The translations under genes and the position numbers were made by a program. Positions 8,581 to 17,487 of a stretch of DNA of 64,000 nucleotides are shown here, piece after piece. Within the stretch, counting starts at the first letter, position 1; every line of letters starts with the position of its first letter. The stretch is from Prado023 sp963736425 (GTDB lineage: Bacteria; Actinomycetota; Actinomycetes; S36-B12; CAIYMF01), in the NCBI GenBank assembly GCA_963736425.1, contig CAVTOX010000014.1, positions 186,001 to 250,000 of the forward strand, written 5' to 3'. The notes below the pieces were generated by a model. It made no database searches. It worked only from the letters and a program-made list of their open reading frames with translations, and was not told the DNA's origin.

Positions 8581-9222
8581 TCAGGCGCGCAACATCCCGA
8601 GACGCTCGGCGGCCAGGACTGCCTGGCTGCGCGAGGTGACCCCGAGCTTGCGGTAGATGCCGGACAGGTGCGAGCGCGTGGTCGCCTCCGAGACGTAGAG
8701 CCGGGCCGAGATGCCATGGACGTTGAGGCCCTCAGCGGCCAGCTCGAGGACCTCCGACTCGCGAGGGGTCAGGCGTGGACCGCCGCGGGCCCGCCGGCGC
8801 GGGGCCAGGACGTCGTCAGCCACGAACGCGCCAGGTGCCGCCACTGCGCGCACGGCGGTGCTCACGAAGCGCTCCGGGGGGGCGGTCTTGGGCAGGTAGG
8901 CCGAGGCCCCGAGGTCCAGTGCGCTGAGCATGGCCTCGTCGTTGGCCTCGTCGCTCAGCGCGACGACGGCCAGTGCAGGCCAGCGGTCCCGGGCGATCGC
9001 CACGACATGGCCACGCTCACTGCTCGGCAGGTCAAGGCTGACCATCAGGACGTTGGCATGGCACTGCGAGACCTCGCGCAGGGCGGACTCGGCGTCCCGC
9101 GCCTGCGCGACGATCGCCCCGGCTGAGGTGAGCACCTCTGCCAGCCCACGGCGCACGAGGTGGTGGGAGTCGGCGACGACCACGCGCAGGCCCTGGGCCG
9201 ACCGGAGATCGTGGCTGGCCAC
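8581..9222 (-). CDS. LuxR/NarL-family regulator with degenerate receiver domain
   Basis: An N-terminal CheY-like receiver (about residues 10-125) and a C-terminal LuxR-type helix-turn-helix (RLTPRESEVLELAAEGLNV, TTRSHLSGIYRKLGV). The receiver lacks key phosphorylation residues: the acidic pair is D18-S19 (ADSHH) rather than DD, and the position of the phospho-accepting Asp is S62 (LMVSLDLP). The conserved Lys (LPKTAPP) is kept. This predicts control without Asp phosphorylation. No sensor kinase lies nearby. The GTG at 9222 has a CAGGAGGGG site at good spacing; the first possible start, GTG at 9270, overlaps a likely -10 box. It is followed one base later by the GT87 gene. Confidence 0.82.
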   Translation of the reverse strand: MASHDLRSAQGLRVVVADSHHLVRRGLAEVLTSAGAIVAQARDAESALREVSQCHANVLMVSLDLPSSERGHVVAIARDRWPALAVVALSDEANDEAMLSALDLGASAYLPKTAPPERFVSTAVRAVAAPGAFVADDVLAPRRRARGGPRLTPRESEVLELAAEGLNVHGISARLYVSEATTRSHLSGIYRKLGVTSRSQAVLAAERLGMLRA

Positions 9223-9307
9223 ATCCACCCCCTCCTGATCGGCAACATCTGGCTCGGCGACGGCGATCACGCTACAGCGCCCGTGGGCACTCGGACGGCA
9301 AACCGGC

Positions 9308-9313
9308 TAGCCT
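9308..9313 (+). promoter_or_regulatory. -10 element, predicted leaderless promoter of the SRPBCC gene
   Basis: TAGCCT, ending 8 bases before the GTG at 9322. Transcription should start at or next to the start codon. Confidence 0.55.
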
Positions 9314-9321
9314 GTGCGCTC

Positions 9322-9753
9322 GTGGGCGAGTTGACTCAATCCAGCATCGTGATCGCGGCCGATCCTGAGATCATCATGGACATCATCGCCGACGTCGAGG
9401 CCTACGGGGAATGGATCCCGGGCGTCGACAAGGTGGAGGTCCACGGCGTCGATGCCGCAGGACGGCCCGAGGAGGCGACCTTCACGGGCAACCTCGGACT
9501 GATCAAGGACACCTACACCGTGGCCTACGACTGGTCCGAGTCCGAGGTCTCGTGGCACCTGACCAAGGGCGAGATGCTCAGCGACCTGCAGGGCAACTAC
9601 ACATGCACCGACATCGGCGACGGGACCACACAGGTCGACTACTCCCTGGCAGTCGATCTCGCCGTCCCCGTGATCGGGATGCTGCGGCGACGCGGGGAGA
9701 AGGTCATCGTCGACTCCGCACTCAGGGGCCTGAAGCGTCGGGTGGAGGACTGA
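9322..9753 (+). CDS. SRPBCC (polyketide cyclase/START-like) family protein
   Basis: A 143-residue protein with the helix-grip pattern of SRPBCC proteins: an opening strand SSIVIAADPEIIMDIIADVEAYGEWIP, central strands, and a long C-terminal helix VIVDSALRGLKRRVED. Members bind hydrophobic ligands in an internal cavity; no catalytic residue can be assigned. Homologues sit in the same region in mycobacteria (Rv2185c type). The GTG at 9322 is chosen because the TAGCCT box ends 8 bases upstream and family N-termini begin here. The next gene starts directly after its stop, so they are co-transcribed. Confidence 0.85.
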   Translation: MGELTQSSIVIAADPEIIMDIIADVEAYGEWIPGVDKVEVHGVDAAGRPEEATFTGNLGLIKDTYTVAYDWSESEVSWHLTKGEMLSDLQGNYTCTDIGDGTTQVDYSLAVDLAVPVIGMLRRRGEKVIVDSALRGLKRRVED

Positions 9754-10116
9754 ATGGCGATGACCGAGGGGCCCTCGTTCTGGGATGCGGTGCGCTCCTG
9801 GGCCGATGAGGCCGGCCTGCTGCTTCCGGTCGAGCCCGAGGACCCACCGCGGTCGAGGGTGCCGCAGGCGGTGTGCGACTCCTGCCCGATCTGCCAGGCC
9901 GCGGCCACGATCGACCAGGTCAACCCGCAGGTGCTGGTCGATATGACCGAGGTGGCACGCAGCGTGATCTCGGGCCTGGGATCTGCACTTGCATCCGCAG
10001 CCGAGCAGCGGACGTTCGGCGCCGCGGCGTCCGACCCTGGCGACAGCCTGGATGCGTGGGACGGCGACGCTCCCGGGTCGCCCCCTGGGTCCACCGACCC
10101 GGACAGCAGTGACTGA
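9754..10116 (+). CDS. Conserved hypothetical protein with CxxC motif
   Basis: A 120-residue acidic protein. The N-terminal part (FWDAVRSWADEAGLLLP) is helical, a CDSCPIC motif follows at about residues 41-47 and may bind metal or act in redox, then NPQVLVDMTEVARSVISGLGSAL, and the tail is disordered and Asp/Ser/Pro-rich. The ATG begins immediately after the SRPBCC stop codon, so the pair is an operon. I recall this companion to the SRPBCC gene in other actinobacteria but know of no function. Confidence 0.7.
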   Translation: MAMTEGPSFWDAVRSWADEAGLLLPVEPEDPPRSRVPQAVCDSCPICQAAATIDQVNPQVLVDMTEVARSVISGLGSALASAAEQRTFGAAASDPGDSLDAWDGDAPGSPPGSTDPDSSD

Positions 10117-10131
10117 ACACCCCGCCCACAC

Positions 10132-10593
10132 CTACAACCGTGCGCCGTCGTCCCAGCCGTCGCCATGCGAGTCCGGCAGATGCCAGACGAGGGTGGCGAA
10201 ACCGGCCAGTGCGGCCAGGCCGGCGCCCAGGGTGACGACTCCGGGGGGGTCCCAGCCGGTCAGCGCGGTCAGGACCAGAATGGCCGGCCCGCCGAGGGCG
10301 CCGGCCCAGGACAGGCGCTTGACCGGTGTTCCCGCCGGGATCTCGGGGGGCACTGGTGGGGTGAAGTGCCCCTCGTCCTCCCAGTTGTCGACGAACGCGT
10401 CCGGGGGTGGCTCACGTCGACGCAGCGGCTCGAAGAGGGCCGCAAGGCCCGGGTCGGGACCGGTGGCACCCGCTGCTGCCCCCGCCTCGGGAGGGGCGGG
10501 GTTCCGCGCACCGTCGTCCGTACCTGTCAGGTCCTCGACGATGCGCGCCCACGCCTCGTCGAACTCCTCCTGGTCCTGCGGCACGTGGCACAT
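10132..10593 (-). CDS. Small membrane protein with two predicted helices
   Basis: A 153-residue protein beginning MCHVPQDQEEFDEAW, with an acidic, proline-rich cytoplasmic half followed by two adjacent hydrophobic segments (WAGALGGPAILVLTAL and VVTLGAGLAALAGFATLVW). Function unknown. The start at 10593 is selected because the upstream extension to 10806 would run antisense into the acyltransferase gene and lacks membrane or domain character. It is divergent from plsC and convergent with the hypothetical gene ending at 10116. Confidence 0.6.
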   Translation of the reverse strand: MCHVPQDQEEFDEAWARIVEDLTGTDDGARNPAPPEAGAAAGATGPDPGLAALFEPLRRREPPPDAFVDNWEDEGHFTPPVPPEIPAGTPVKRLSWAGALGGPAILVLTALTGWDPPGVVTLGAGLAALAGFATLVWHLPDSHGDGWDDGARL

Positions 10594-10683
10594 CGTCGCA
10601 CATCCGCGCGCGACGCGGACGTCTCGCGTTGCCGCCTGCCGCGAGCGTCCCCTACCGTGTCCTTTGCCAAGGGAGGACCACCG

Positions 10684-11430
10684 ATGCTCTACTCGCTGAT
10701 GAAGCATGTGATCGTCGGTCCGGCCCTCAAGACCCTGTACACCCCGCACGTCGAGGGAATCGAGCACATCCCGGACGACGGTCCGGCGATCCTGGCCAGC
10801 AACCACCTCTCGTTCTCCGACTCGTTCTTCCTCCCGCTGGTCGTCGACCGCAAGATCACCTTCCTTGCCAAGAGCGACTACTTCGATGGCCCCGGGGTCA
10901 AGGGCTGGATGACCAAGCAGTTCTTCTCCGGGGTCGGGCAGGTTCCTGTCGACCGGTCGGGGGGCCGGGCGAGCATGGCGGCCATCGACACCGGCGTGCG
11001 GATCCTGCGTCAGGGCGACCTGCTCGGCATCTACCCCGAGGGGACGCGCTCACCCGATGGGCGGCTCTACCGGGGGCGCACGGGCCCGGCCCGCATGTCC
11101 CTGGCGGCACCGGCGCCGGTGATCCCCGTGGCCATGATCGGCACCGACAAGATCCAGCCCACGGGCCAGAAGATCCCCAACCTCTACCCGTTGACGATCC
11201 GGATCGGCAAGCCGCTGGACTTCTCCCGGTACTCCGGCATGGAGGGCGACCGGTTCGTGCTGCGCAGCATGACCGACGAGATCATGTACGAGTTGATGGA
11301 GCTCTCGGGCCAGGAGTACGTCGACGTGTATGCCAACAAGGCCAAGGACCTCATCGGCAGGTACGGGACCTCCACGCCGTCGCCGGACCTGGTCGCCGCA
11401 GTGGACGCCGGCGAGGTCACGCCGGTCTGA
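10684..11430 (+). CDS. plsC: 1-acyl-sn-glycerol-3-phosphate acyltransferase (PlsC family)
   Basis: Acylates lysophosphatidic acid (or a related acceptor) at the cytoplasmic membrane. The catalytic NHxxxxD motif is NHLSFSD at about residue 40, and the acceptor-phosphate motif EGTRSPDG lies near residue 120. The length of 248 residues is normal for the family. AAGGGAGG lies 7 bases before the ATG and a TACCGT -10 lies further upstream (10646-10660 region), so this gene has a leader. The M. tuberculosis homologue (Rv2182c) lies in the equivalent neighbourhood. Confidence 0.88.
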   Translation: MLYSLMKHVIVGPALKTLYTPHVEGIEHIPDDGPAILASNHLSFSDSFFLPLVVDRKITFLAKSDYFDGPGVKGWMTKQFFSGVGQVPVDRSGGRASMAAIDTGVRILRQGDLLGIYPEGTRSPDGRLYRGRTGPARMSLAAPAPVIPVAMIGTDKIQPTGQKIPNLYPLTIRIGKPLDFSRYSGMEGDRFVLRSMTDEIMYELMELSGQEYVDVYANKAKDLIGRYGTSTPSPDLVAAVDAGEVTPV

Positions 11431-11449
11431 GGTCCGGGGTCGAACTCAC

Positions 11450-12943
11450 CTAGCGCAGCCGCGCCCACCCCTTCGACCGCTCCACCGCGATCCGCCAGAG
11501 CCGATGCGCCGCGGGGTCGTGGGGCTGGGGATCGAACTGGGCGTCGGCGGCTTCGCTGAGCCGGGCTCCCACCTCGGCGGTGGAGGCCCAGACCCCGGTC
11601 GCGAGGCCGGCGGCGATCCCTGCTCCCAGTCCGGTGGCCTGCAGCTCAGCCGACCGCAGGACGGGGACGCCGAGCTGGTCGGACTGCACCTGGCACAGGA
11701 AGCCGTTGGCCGCAGCGCCCCCGTCGACGGACAGCGCCGGCAGCGTGACACCAGCCTCCCGGGTCATCAGGTCCACGACGTCGCGCACCTCGAAGGCGAT
11801 GGCCTCGAGTGTCGCGCGCACGATGTGCGCCCGGGTGGTGCCCCGAGTGATGCCCATGATCGTGCCGCGGGCGTACGGGTCCCAGTCCGGTGCCCCGAGA
11901 CCTGTCAGCGCGGGGACGAACACCACCCCGCCAGAATCGGGGACCGAGTGGGCCAACTCCTCGGTCTCGGTGGCCGAGGTGATGATCTGCAGGCCATCTC
12001 GAAGCCACTGGACCGCCGCGCCTGTGACGAACACCGCTCCCTCGAGGGCGTACTCGCGGCGGCCGTCGGGGTGCTGCCAGGCGACTGTGGTCAGCAGGCC
12101 TGAGTGCGAGGACACGATCTCCTCGCCGGTGTTGACCAGGACGAACGAGCCCGTGCCGTACGTGCACTTGCTCGAGCCCACGGTGAAGCATCCCTGGCCG
12201 AACAGTGCCGCCTGCTGGTCGCCGAGGATCGCGGCGATGGGCAGCTCGAGACCGAGGAAGCACGCGGGATCGGTGCTCCCGATGACCCCGTAGGAGGAGA
12301 CGATGTCCGGCAGGGCCTGGCGGGGCACGCCGAACATCCCGAGCAGCTCGGGACTCCAGTCGCCGGTGTGCAGGTCGTAGAGCAGGGTGCGTGAGGCGTT
12401 CGACGGGTCGGTCACGTGGTGCAGCCCGCGGGTCATGCGGGCCACCAGGTAGGAGTCGACCGTGCCCACGGCGACCTCGCCGGACATGACCCTCCGCCAG
12501 GTCTGCGGGTCCTCGGTGCGCACCCAGGCCAGCTTCGTCCCGGAGAAGTATGGATCGAGGCGCAGGCCGGTCAGGCGCGCGATCAGCGGCTCGTTTCCGG
12601 CCTCGCGCATGCTCGCGCACATGCCGGCGGTGCGCCGGTCCTGCCAGACGATGGCCCGGCGGGGGGAGCCCAGCGTCTCGCGGTCCCAGAAGCAGATGGT
12701 CTCGCGCTGGTTGGTGATTCCCACGGCCGTCGGCGGGTCGGCCGTGGCCTGCGGGGTGGCCAGCAGCTGCCCCAGCGCGGCCAGTGTGGCCGACCAGATC
12801 TCGCCGGGATCGTGCTCGACCCAGCCGTCGGCGGGGAAGTGCTGGGCGAACTCGCTGTAGCCGCGGGCGATGATGCGCAGGTCGGTGGAGACCAGCAGCG
12901 CGGTCACGCCGGTCGTGCCGGCGTCGATGGCCAGGATGCTCAT
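11450..12943 (-). CDS. glpK: Glycerol kinase
   Basis: A FGGY-family carbohydrate kinase of 497 residues that phosphorylates glycerol to sn-glycerol 3-phosphate. Supporting motifs are the N-terminal phosphate loop AIDAGTTGVTALL, GITNQRETICFWDR, AIVWQDRRT (substrate Arg/Asp), YGTGSFVLVNTG, and the FGGY signature region with SVDGGAAANGFLCQVQSDQL. No glycerol facilitator or GlpD gene lies beside it. A TAGAGT -10 box 8 bases before the ATG predicts a leaderless mRNA. Confidence 0.92.
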   Translation of the reverse strand: MSILAIDAGTTGVTALLVSTDLRIIARGYSEFAQHFPADGWVEHDPGEIWSATLAALGQLLATPQATADPPTAVGITNQRETICFWDRETLGSPRRAIVWQDRRTAGMCASMREAGNEPLIARLTGLRLDPYFSGTKLAWVRTEDPQTWRRVMSGEVAVGTVDSYLVARMTRGLHHVTDPSNASRTLLYDLHTGDWSPELLGMFGVPRQALPDIVSSYGVIGSTDPACFLGLELPIAAILGDQQAALFGQGCFTVGSSKCTYGTGSFVLVNTGEEIVSSHSGLLTTVAWQHPDGRREYALEGAVFVTGAAVQWLRDGLQIITSATETEELAHSVPDSGGVVFVPALTGLGAPDWDPYARGTIMGITRGTTRAHIVRATLEAIAFEVRDVVDLMTREAGVTLPALSVDGGAAANGFLCQVQSDQLGVPVLRSAELQATGLGAGIAAGLATGVWASTAEVGARLSEAADAQFDPQPHDPAAHRLWRIAVERSKGWARLR

Positions 12944-12951
12944 GGGCGAAC

Positions 12952-12957
12952 ACTCTA
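12952..12957 (-). promoter_or_regulatory. -10 element, predicted leaderless promoter of glpK
   Basis: TAGAGT on the minus strand, 8 bases before the ATG at 12943. Confidence 0.55.
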
Positions 12958-13041
12958 GGGCGCCCCGGTCGGCCAGCGTCGGGACGGCCGCCTAGGTACG
13001 GTGGTCCGCAGCACACCCACCATCGCAGAAGGGGCTCATCC

Positions 13042-14268
13042 ATGGCTGTCAAGAAGGTTGCACTGCTCACCGCCGGCGGACTCGCTCCATGCCTGTCCGC
13101 GGCCGTTGGCGGACTCATCCAGCGCTACACGGAGGTCGCGCCGGACGTCGAGATCATCGCCTACCGGGGTGGCTACCAGGGTCTGCTCAAGGGCGAGAAG
13201 ATGTTCGTCACGCCCGAGGTGCGCGCGAAGGCCCACCTGCTGGACGACTTCGGGGGCAGCCCGATCGTCAACAGCCGGGTGAAGCTGACCAACGTGGCCG
13301 ACTGCGTCAAGCGCGGCCTTGTTGCTGAGGGCCAGGACCCCCAGCAGGTGGCCGCCGACCAGCTCGTGGCCGACGGGGTCGACGTCCTGCACACGATCGG
13401 TGGCGATGACACGAACACCGCAGCCGCGGACCTCGCCGCCTTCCTGGCCCGCAACGACTACGGCCTGCAGGTCGTCGGCCTGCCCAAGACGATCGACAAC
13501 GACGTCATCCCGATCAAGCAGTCCCTGGGCGCATGGACCGCAGCCGACGAGGGCGCGCGCTACTTCTGGAACGTCGTCTCGGAGCACAGCGCGGCCCCGC
13601 GGATGCTGATCGTGCACGAGGTCATGGGCCGCAACTGCGGATGGCTGACCGCGGCGACGGCGCAGTCCTACCGCGACCTGCTGAGCACCAAGGAGTGGCT
13701 CGACGACTTCGGGGTGCCCCGGATCCGCAGGGACGTCCACGCGGTCTTCGTGCCCGAGATGGCCCTGGATCTCGCCGACGAGGCCGCCCGTCTCAAGGGA
13801 ATCATGGACGAGCACGGCAACGTCAACATCTTCCTTTCCGAGGGTGCCGGCGTGGAGTCGATCGTGGCCCAGATGGAGGCCGCCGGCCAGGAGGTCCCCC
13901 GTGATGCCTTCGGCCACGTCCGCCTCGACGAGATCAACCCCGGCCAGTGGTTCGCCGAGCAGTTCGCCCCGATGATCGAGGCCGGCAAGGTGCTCATCCA
14001 GAAGTCCGGCTACTACTCCCGGGCCGCCGCGGCCAACGCCCGGGACCTGGAGCTGATCAAGTCCTGCGTCGACACCGCTGTGGAGACGGCCCTGGCCGGA
14101 GGGACCGGGCTCGTGGGTCAGGACGAGGAGCGCGGCGATGAGCTGCGCGCCATCGAGTTCGATCGGATCAAGGGTGGCAAGGCGTTCGACATCGACGTCC
14201 CCTGGTTCGGCGAGCTGCTGGCAGGCATCGGCCAGACCAAGCGGGCCACGGTGCACGTCGAGCACTGA
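13042..14268 (+). CDS. pfp: Pyrophosphate-dependent 6-phosphofructokinase
   Basis: Interconverts fructose 6-phosphate and fructose 1,6-bisphosphate. The motif GGDDTN near residue 118 has the Asp that replaces the Gly of ATP-dependent enzymes (GGDGT/S), together with the downstream Lys in PKTIDND; these are the accepted markers of pyrophosphate use. MGRNCGWLT is the conserved substrate loop. 408 residues is a normal length. A -10 TACGGT (12997-13002) and a GAAGGGG ribosome site precede the ATG. A strong hairpin follows the stop. Confidence 0.92.
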   Translation: MAVKKVALLTAGGLAPCLSAAVGGLIQRYTEVAPDVEIIAYRGGYQGLLKGEKMFVTPEVRAKAHLLDDFGGSPIVNSRVKLTNVADCVKRGLVAEGQDPQQVAADQLVADGVDVLHTIGGDDTNTAAADLAAFLARNDYGLQVVGLPKTIDNDVIPIKQSLGAWTAADEGARYFWNVVSEHSAAPRMLIVHEVMGRNCGWLTAATAQSYRDLLSTKEWLDDFGVPRIRRDVHAVFVPEMALDLADEAARLKGIMDEHGNVNIFLSEGAGVESIVAQMEAAGQEVPRDAFGHVRLDEINPGQWFAEQFAPMIEAGKVLIQKSGYYSRAAAANARDLELIKSCVDTAVETALAGGTGLVGQDEERGDELRAIEFDRIKGGKAFDIDVPWFGELLAGIGQTKRATVHVEH

Positions 14269-14276
14269 GCCGTATC

Positions 14277-14313
14277 GCCGATGGGGTGGGCCGGTGCGGT
14301 CCGCCCCATCGGC
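14277..14313 (+). terminator. Hairpin terminator after the PPi-phosphofructokinase gene
   Basis: A perfect 10-bp stem, GCCGATGGGG paired with CCCCATCGGC, with a 17-base loop. No U-tract, as is common in high-GC actinobacteria. It lies between the pfp stop and the aroG -10 box. Confidence 0.7.
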
Positions 14314-14323
14314 GCGCCTGACA

Positions 14324-14329
14324 TACCCT
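14324..14329 (+). promoter_or_regulatory. -10 element, predicted leaderless promoter of aroG
   Basis: TACCCT, 7 bases before the ATG at 14337. Confidence 0.55.
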
Positions 14330-14336
14330 TGGACCC

Positions 14337-15692
14337 ATGTCCGTGCAGGATGCGGCCCTCACGGCCGCCCCCCAGAACGCACCTCGCGTGGGTCTGGCTG
14401 TCCAGCAGCCGACCTGGCCCGACGCGGAAGCGCTGGCCGCTGCAACGGCGACGCTGCGCACGCTTCCGCCGCTGGTCTTCGCCGGGGAGTGTGATCAGCT
14501 CACCGAGCGGCTGGCTGCCGTGGCCCGGGGTGACGCATTCGTCCTGATGGGCGGTGACTGTGCGGAGACCTTCGAGGGCGCCACCGCCGATGCGATCCGC
14601 GCCAAGCTCAAGACCGTCCTGCAGATGGCCATCGTGCTCACCTATGGCGCCTCGATGCCCGTGGTCAAGGTCGGGCGGATCGCCGGGCAGTACGCCAAGC
14701 CGCGCAGCAGCGACGTCGAGATCATCGATGGCGTGGCGCTGCCCAGCTACCGGGGGGATGCGGTCAATGACGTGCGGCCGACGCCCGAGGCCCGTCGCGC
14801 CGATCCGCAGCGACTCGTGCGGGCCTACAACACGGCCAGCGCGACCCTGAACCTCGTGCGCGCGTTCACGCAGGGCGGCTATGCCGACCTGCGCCACGTG
14901 CACTCCTGGAACCAGGACTTCGTGGCCTCCACGCAGGCCGGCCAGCGCTACGACCTGATGGCCGGGGAGATCGACCGGGCACTGTCCTTCATGCGCGCGT
15001 GCGGTGCCGAGCCCGAGGAGTTCCACCGGGTCGAGTTCTACGCCGGCCACGAGGCGCTCCTGCTGGACTACGAGGACGCCCTGACCCGGATCGACTCGCG
15101 CACGGGCCTGCCCTACGACGTCTCGGCGCACTTCCTCTGGATCGGGGAGCGCACCCGCCAGATCGACGGTGCCCACGTGGAGTTCGCCCGTGAGATCCGC
15201 AACCCGATCGGGGTGAAGCTCGGGCCGACGACGACCCCACAGGAGGCCGTGGCCCTCGCCGATGCCCTGGATCCGCACTTCACGCCGGGACGCCTCACGT
15301 TCATCACCCGGATGGGGGCGGGCCGGGTCCGCGAGGCACTGCCCGCACTGGTCCGCGCCGTGCGCGACTCCGGCCACCCAGTCGTGTGGGTGTGCGACCC
15401 GATGCACGGCAACACGTTCGAGGCCGCGAGCGGGCACAAGACCCGCTCCTACGGCGACGTGCTGGACGAGGTCATGGGCTTCTTCGAGGTGATGCGCGCC
15501 CTGGACGTGCACCCCGGCGGCCTGCACGTGGAGCTCACCGGCGACGACGTCACCGAGTGCGTCGGTGGGACCGCCGGGATCACCGAGGACGGCCTGGGAA
15601 TGCGCTACGAGACGGCGTGCGACCCTCGGCTGAACCGTGTGCAGTCCCTCGAGCTCGCCTTCGCAGTCGCGGAGATGCTCGTCACACGCTGA
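14337..15692 (+). CDS. aroG: Class II DAHP synthase (3-deoxy-7-phosphoheptulonate synthase)
   Basis: First step of the shikimate pathway: condenses phosphoenolpyruvate with erythrose 4-phosphate. The 451-residue sequence is the plant/actinobacterial type II form: VFAGECDQL, MGGDCAETFEG (metal-binding Cys), KVGRIAGQYAKPRS, FYAGHEALLLDYE, WVCDPMHGNT (metal His) and HPGGLHVELTGDDVTEC. A TACCCT box ends 7 bases before the ATG, predicting leaderless expression. Its 3' end overlaps the convergent lipoprotein gene by 11 bases. Confidence 0.95.
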   Translation: MSVQDAALTAAPQNAPRVGLAVQQPTWPDAEALAAATATLRTLPPLVFAGECDQLTERLAAVARGDAFVLMGGDCAETFEGATADAIRAKLKTVLQMAIVLTYGASMPVVKVGRIAGQYAKPRSSDVEIIDGVALPSYRGDAVNDVRPTPEARRADPQRLVRAYNTASATLNLVRAFTQGGYADLRHVHSWNQDFVASTQAGQRYDLMAGEIDRALSFMRACGAEPEEFHRVEFYAGHEALLLDYEDALTRIDSRTGLPYDVSAHFLWIGERTRQIDGAHVEFAREIRNPIGVKLGPTTTPQEAVALADALDPHFTPGRLTFITRMGAGRVREALPALVRAVRDSGHPVVWVCDPMHGNTFEAASGHKTRSYGDVLDEVMGFFEVMRALDVHPGGLHVELTGDDVTECVGGTAGITEDGLGMRYETACDPRLNRVQSLELAFAVAEMLVTR

Positions 15693-16428
15693 TGTTGTTC
15701 GGGTCGTCCAACGGCTCCCCATACTGCAGCGGTTCCTCGGGCAGGCCCGCGAGTCGGTTGGTCATGACCTCCACGAACCGGGCTTGATCGGGGGCGTTCC
15801 GCAGCGTCGCCGCGGGGCTGTCGGGCGGGGTCGTGTAGAGCGCGAGGATCATCCGTCCGCGCTGCAGGTAGGTGGCCGTGCTGGTCCACTTCTCGTTCGC
15901 GGGGTTGGTCGCCTCGAACTCGTAGGCCTGTCGGGTGACGCCGGGTTCCTGGGGCCAGTCGGCGTCGGGCGCGGGTGCGAACTCCCACGCCAGTGCATCG
16001 CGGTCCGGCTGCGGGGACTCGACCGGTCCGGTCGGGCACTCCTCGCGGGCCTTCTCGAGCTCGGCCATGGCCTGCTCGGCGTCCTCCGGCGTCGGATACA
16101 GGATCGCCTCGCTGCTGACCCAGGCCGTCCCCGCCTCGTCGCCGATCCCCACCTGGTTGCGCCCGCTGCGCAGATCCTCGCTGGGGAAGTCGCCGTAGCA
16201 GAGATCCAAGGACGTGCGGCCGAACACCTCCGTGCCGCCGTCGTAGGGCTGGAAGACGGACCCCGTGGCCGCGTCGGCCTCGGTCAACGACACCGCCGCG
16301 AGCAGTTCGGCGTCGCTGGAGCCCAGTGAGTCGGTGATCCGCTGCAGCTGGGCGCAGCCGCTGAGCAGCAGCGCTGCGGCCACGGCCAGCGCCGTACCCC
16401 GTCCTGACACGGTGCGCACAGCCGCCAC
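15682..16428 (-). CDS. Predicted lipoprotein of unknown function
   Basis: A 248-residue protein with a type II signal peptide: hydrophobic core TALAVAAALLLSGC, with the lipobox Cys at residue 25. The mature part has PYDGGTEVFGRTSLDLCYGDFPSE and PLDDPNN segments but no fold I recognise. A second and third Cys in the mature part may form a disulfide. The GTG start at 16428 has a GCAGGAGGGG ribosome site. It is divergent from the threonine aldolase gene and overlaps aroG at the 3' ends. Confidence 0.75.
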   Translation of the reverse strand: MAAVRTVSGRGTALAVAAALLLSGCAQLQRITDSLGSSDAELLAAVSLTEADAATGSVFQPYDGGTEVFGRTSLDLCYGDFPSEDLRSGRNQVGIGDEAGTAWVSSEAILYPTPEDAEQAMAELEKAREECPTGPVESPQPDRDALAWEFAPAPDADWPQEPGVTRQAYEFEATNPANEKWTSTATYLQRGRMILALYTTPPDSPAATLRNAPDQARFVEVMTNRLAGLPEEPLQYGEPLDDPNNISV

Positions 16429-16438
16429 CCCTCCTGCG

Positions 16439-16444
16439 TAGGCT
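16439..16444 (+). promoter_or_regulatory. -10 element, predicted leaderless promoter of the aldolase gene
   Basis: TAGGCT, 8 bases before the ATG at 16453. Confidence 0.55.
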
Positions 16445-16452
16445 GTCGGTCC

Positions 16453-17487
16453 ATGGATGTTGTCGACCTGCGCTCGGATACCGTAACCCGTCCCACGCCC
16501 GGGATGCGGTCAGCCATGGCCGAGGCGGTGGTCGGTGACGACGTGTACGGCGAGGACCCCACGGTCAATGCCCTCGAGGCCCGGGTCGCCGAGATGCTGG
16601 GCCACGAGGCCGGGCTCTTCGTGCCCACCGGGTCCCTGGGCAACCAGCTGGGGGTGCGGCTGTTGGTGCCACCCGGCGCGGAGATCCTGTGCGACCAGCT
16701 CGCCCATGTGGTGCGCGCCGAGCTGGGCGCCCACGCTGTGCTCGGGGGAGTCACCACGCGCACGTGGTCGGCCCCTGCCGGTCGGCTGGATCCCCGGACC
16801 GTGATCGCTATGGCCGCCCCGGATGCCGGCCCGTACCTGGTGTCGACCGCGGCCATCGCCGTGGAGGACACGCATAACTTCGGCGGTGGGACGGTGCAGC
16901 ACCTCGACGACATGCGCACGCTGGCGGCTTGGGCCGGCGAGGCGGGCATCGCGCTGCATCTCGACGGCGCGCGGCTGTGGAACGCTCATGTGGCAACCGG
17001 TGTGTCCCTGGCTGAGATCGGCCGGCTGTTCGACACGGCGTCCGTGTGCCTGTCCAAGGGCCTCGGGGCGCCCGTCGGATCAGTCCTGGTGTCCTCGGCG
17101 GAGCGGATCGCGCAGGCGCGCGTGTGGCGCAAGCGCTATGGCGCCGGGATGCGTCAGGTGGGGATCCTGGCCGCGGCCGGCATGTACGCCCTGGACCACC
17201 ACGTCGCGCGGCTCGCCGAGGACCATGCGAGGGCCCGTCGGCTGGCCGGGGCCATCGCGTCGGTCCGGTCCGACGTCGTGGACCCCGGCGCGGTGGACAC
17301 GAACATCGTGGTCCTCGACCTCACGAACGGTCCGCCCGCCCCCGCGGTGGCCGCAGCGGCGCGCGAGCAGGGTGTGGCCGTCAGCGTCCTGGGTGCCCGC
17401 ACCGCGCGCCTGGTGACCCACATGGACGTCGACGACGACGGGATCGACCGGGGCATCGACGTGCTCAGGGGGCTGCTGTCCGCCTGA
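16453..17487 (+). CDS. ltaE: Low-specificity L-threonine aldolase
   Basis: A PLP-dependent fold-type I enzyme of the beta-eliminating lyase family that cleaves L-threonine/allo-threonine to glycine and acetaldehyde. The N-terminal DLRSDTVTRPTPGMRSAM signature, GDDVYGEDPTVN, the HLDGARLWNAH motif and the PLP lysine in CLSKGLGAPVGS are all present. 344 residues is typical. It has a probable leaderless promoter (TAGGCT). The gene overlaps the convergent transporter gene by 23 bases. Confidence 0.92.
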   Translation: MDVVDLRSDTVTRPTPGMRSAMAEAVVGDDVYGEDPTVNALEARVAEMLGHEAGLFVPTGSLGNQLGVRLLVPPGAEILCDQLAHVVRAELGAHAVLGGVTTRTWSAPAGRLDPRTVIAMAAPDAGPYLVSTAAIAVEDTHNFGGGTVQHLDDMRTLAAWAGEAGIALHLDGARLWNAHVATGVSLAEIGRLFDTASVCLSKGLGAPVGSVLVSSAERIAQARVWRKRYGAGMRQVGILAAAGMYALDHHVARLAEDHARARRLAGAIASVRSDVVDPGAVDTNIVVLDLTNGPPAPAVAAAAREQGVAVSVLGARTARLVTHMDVDDDGIDRGIDVLRGLLSA

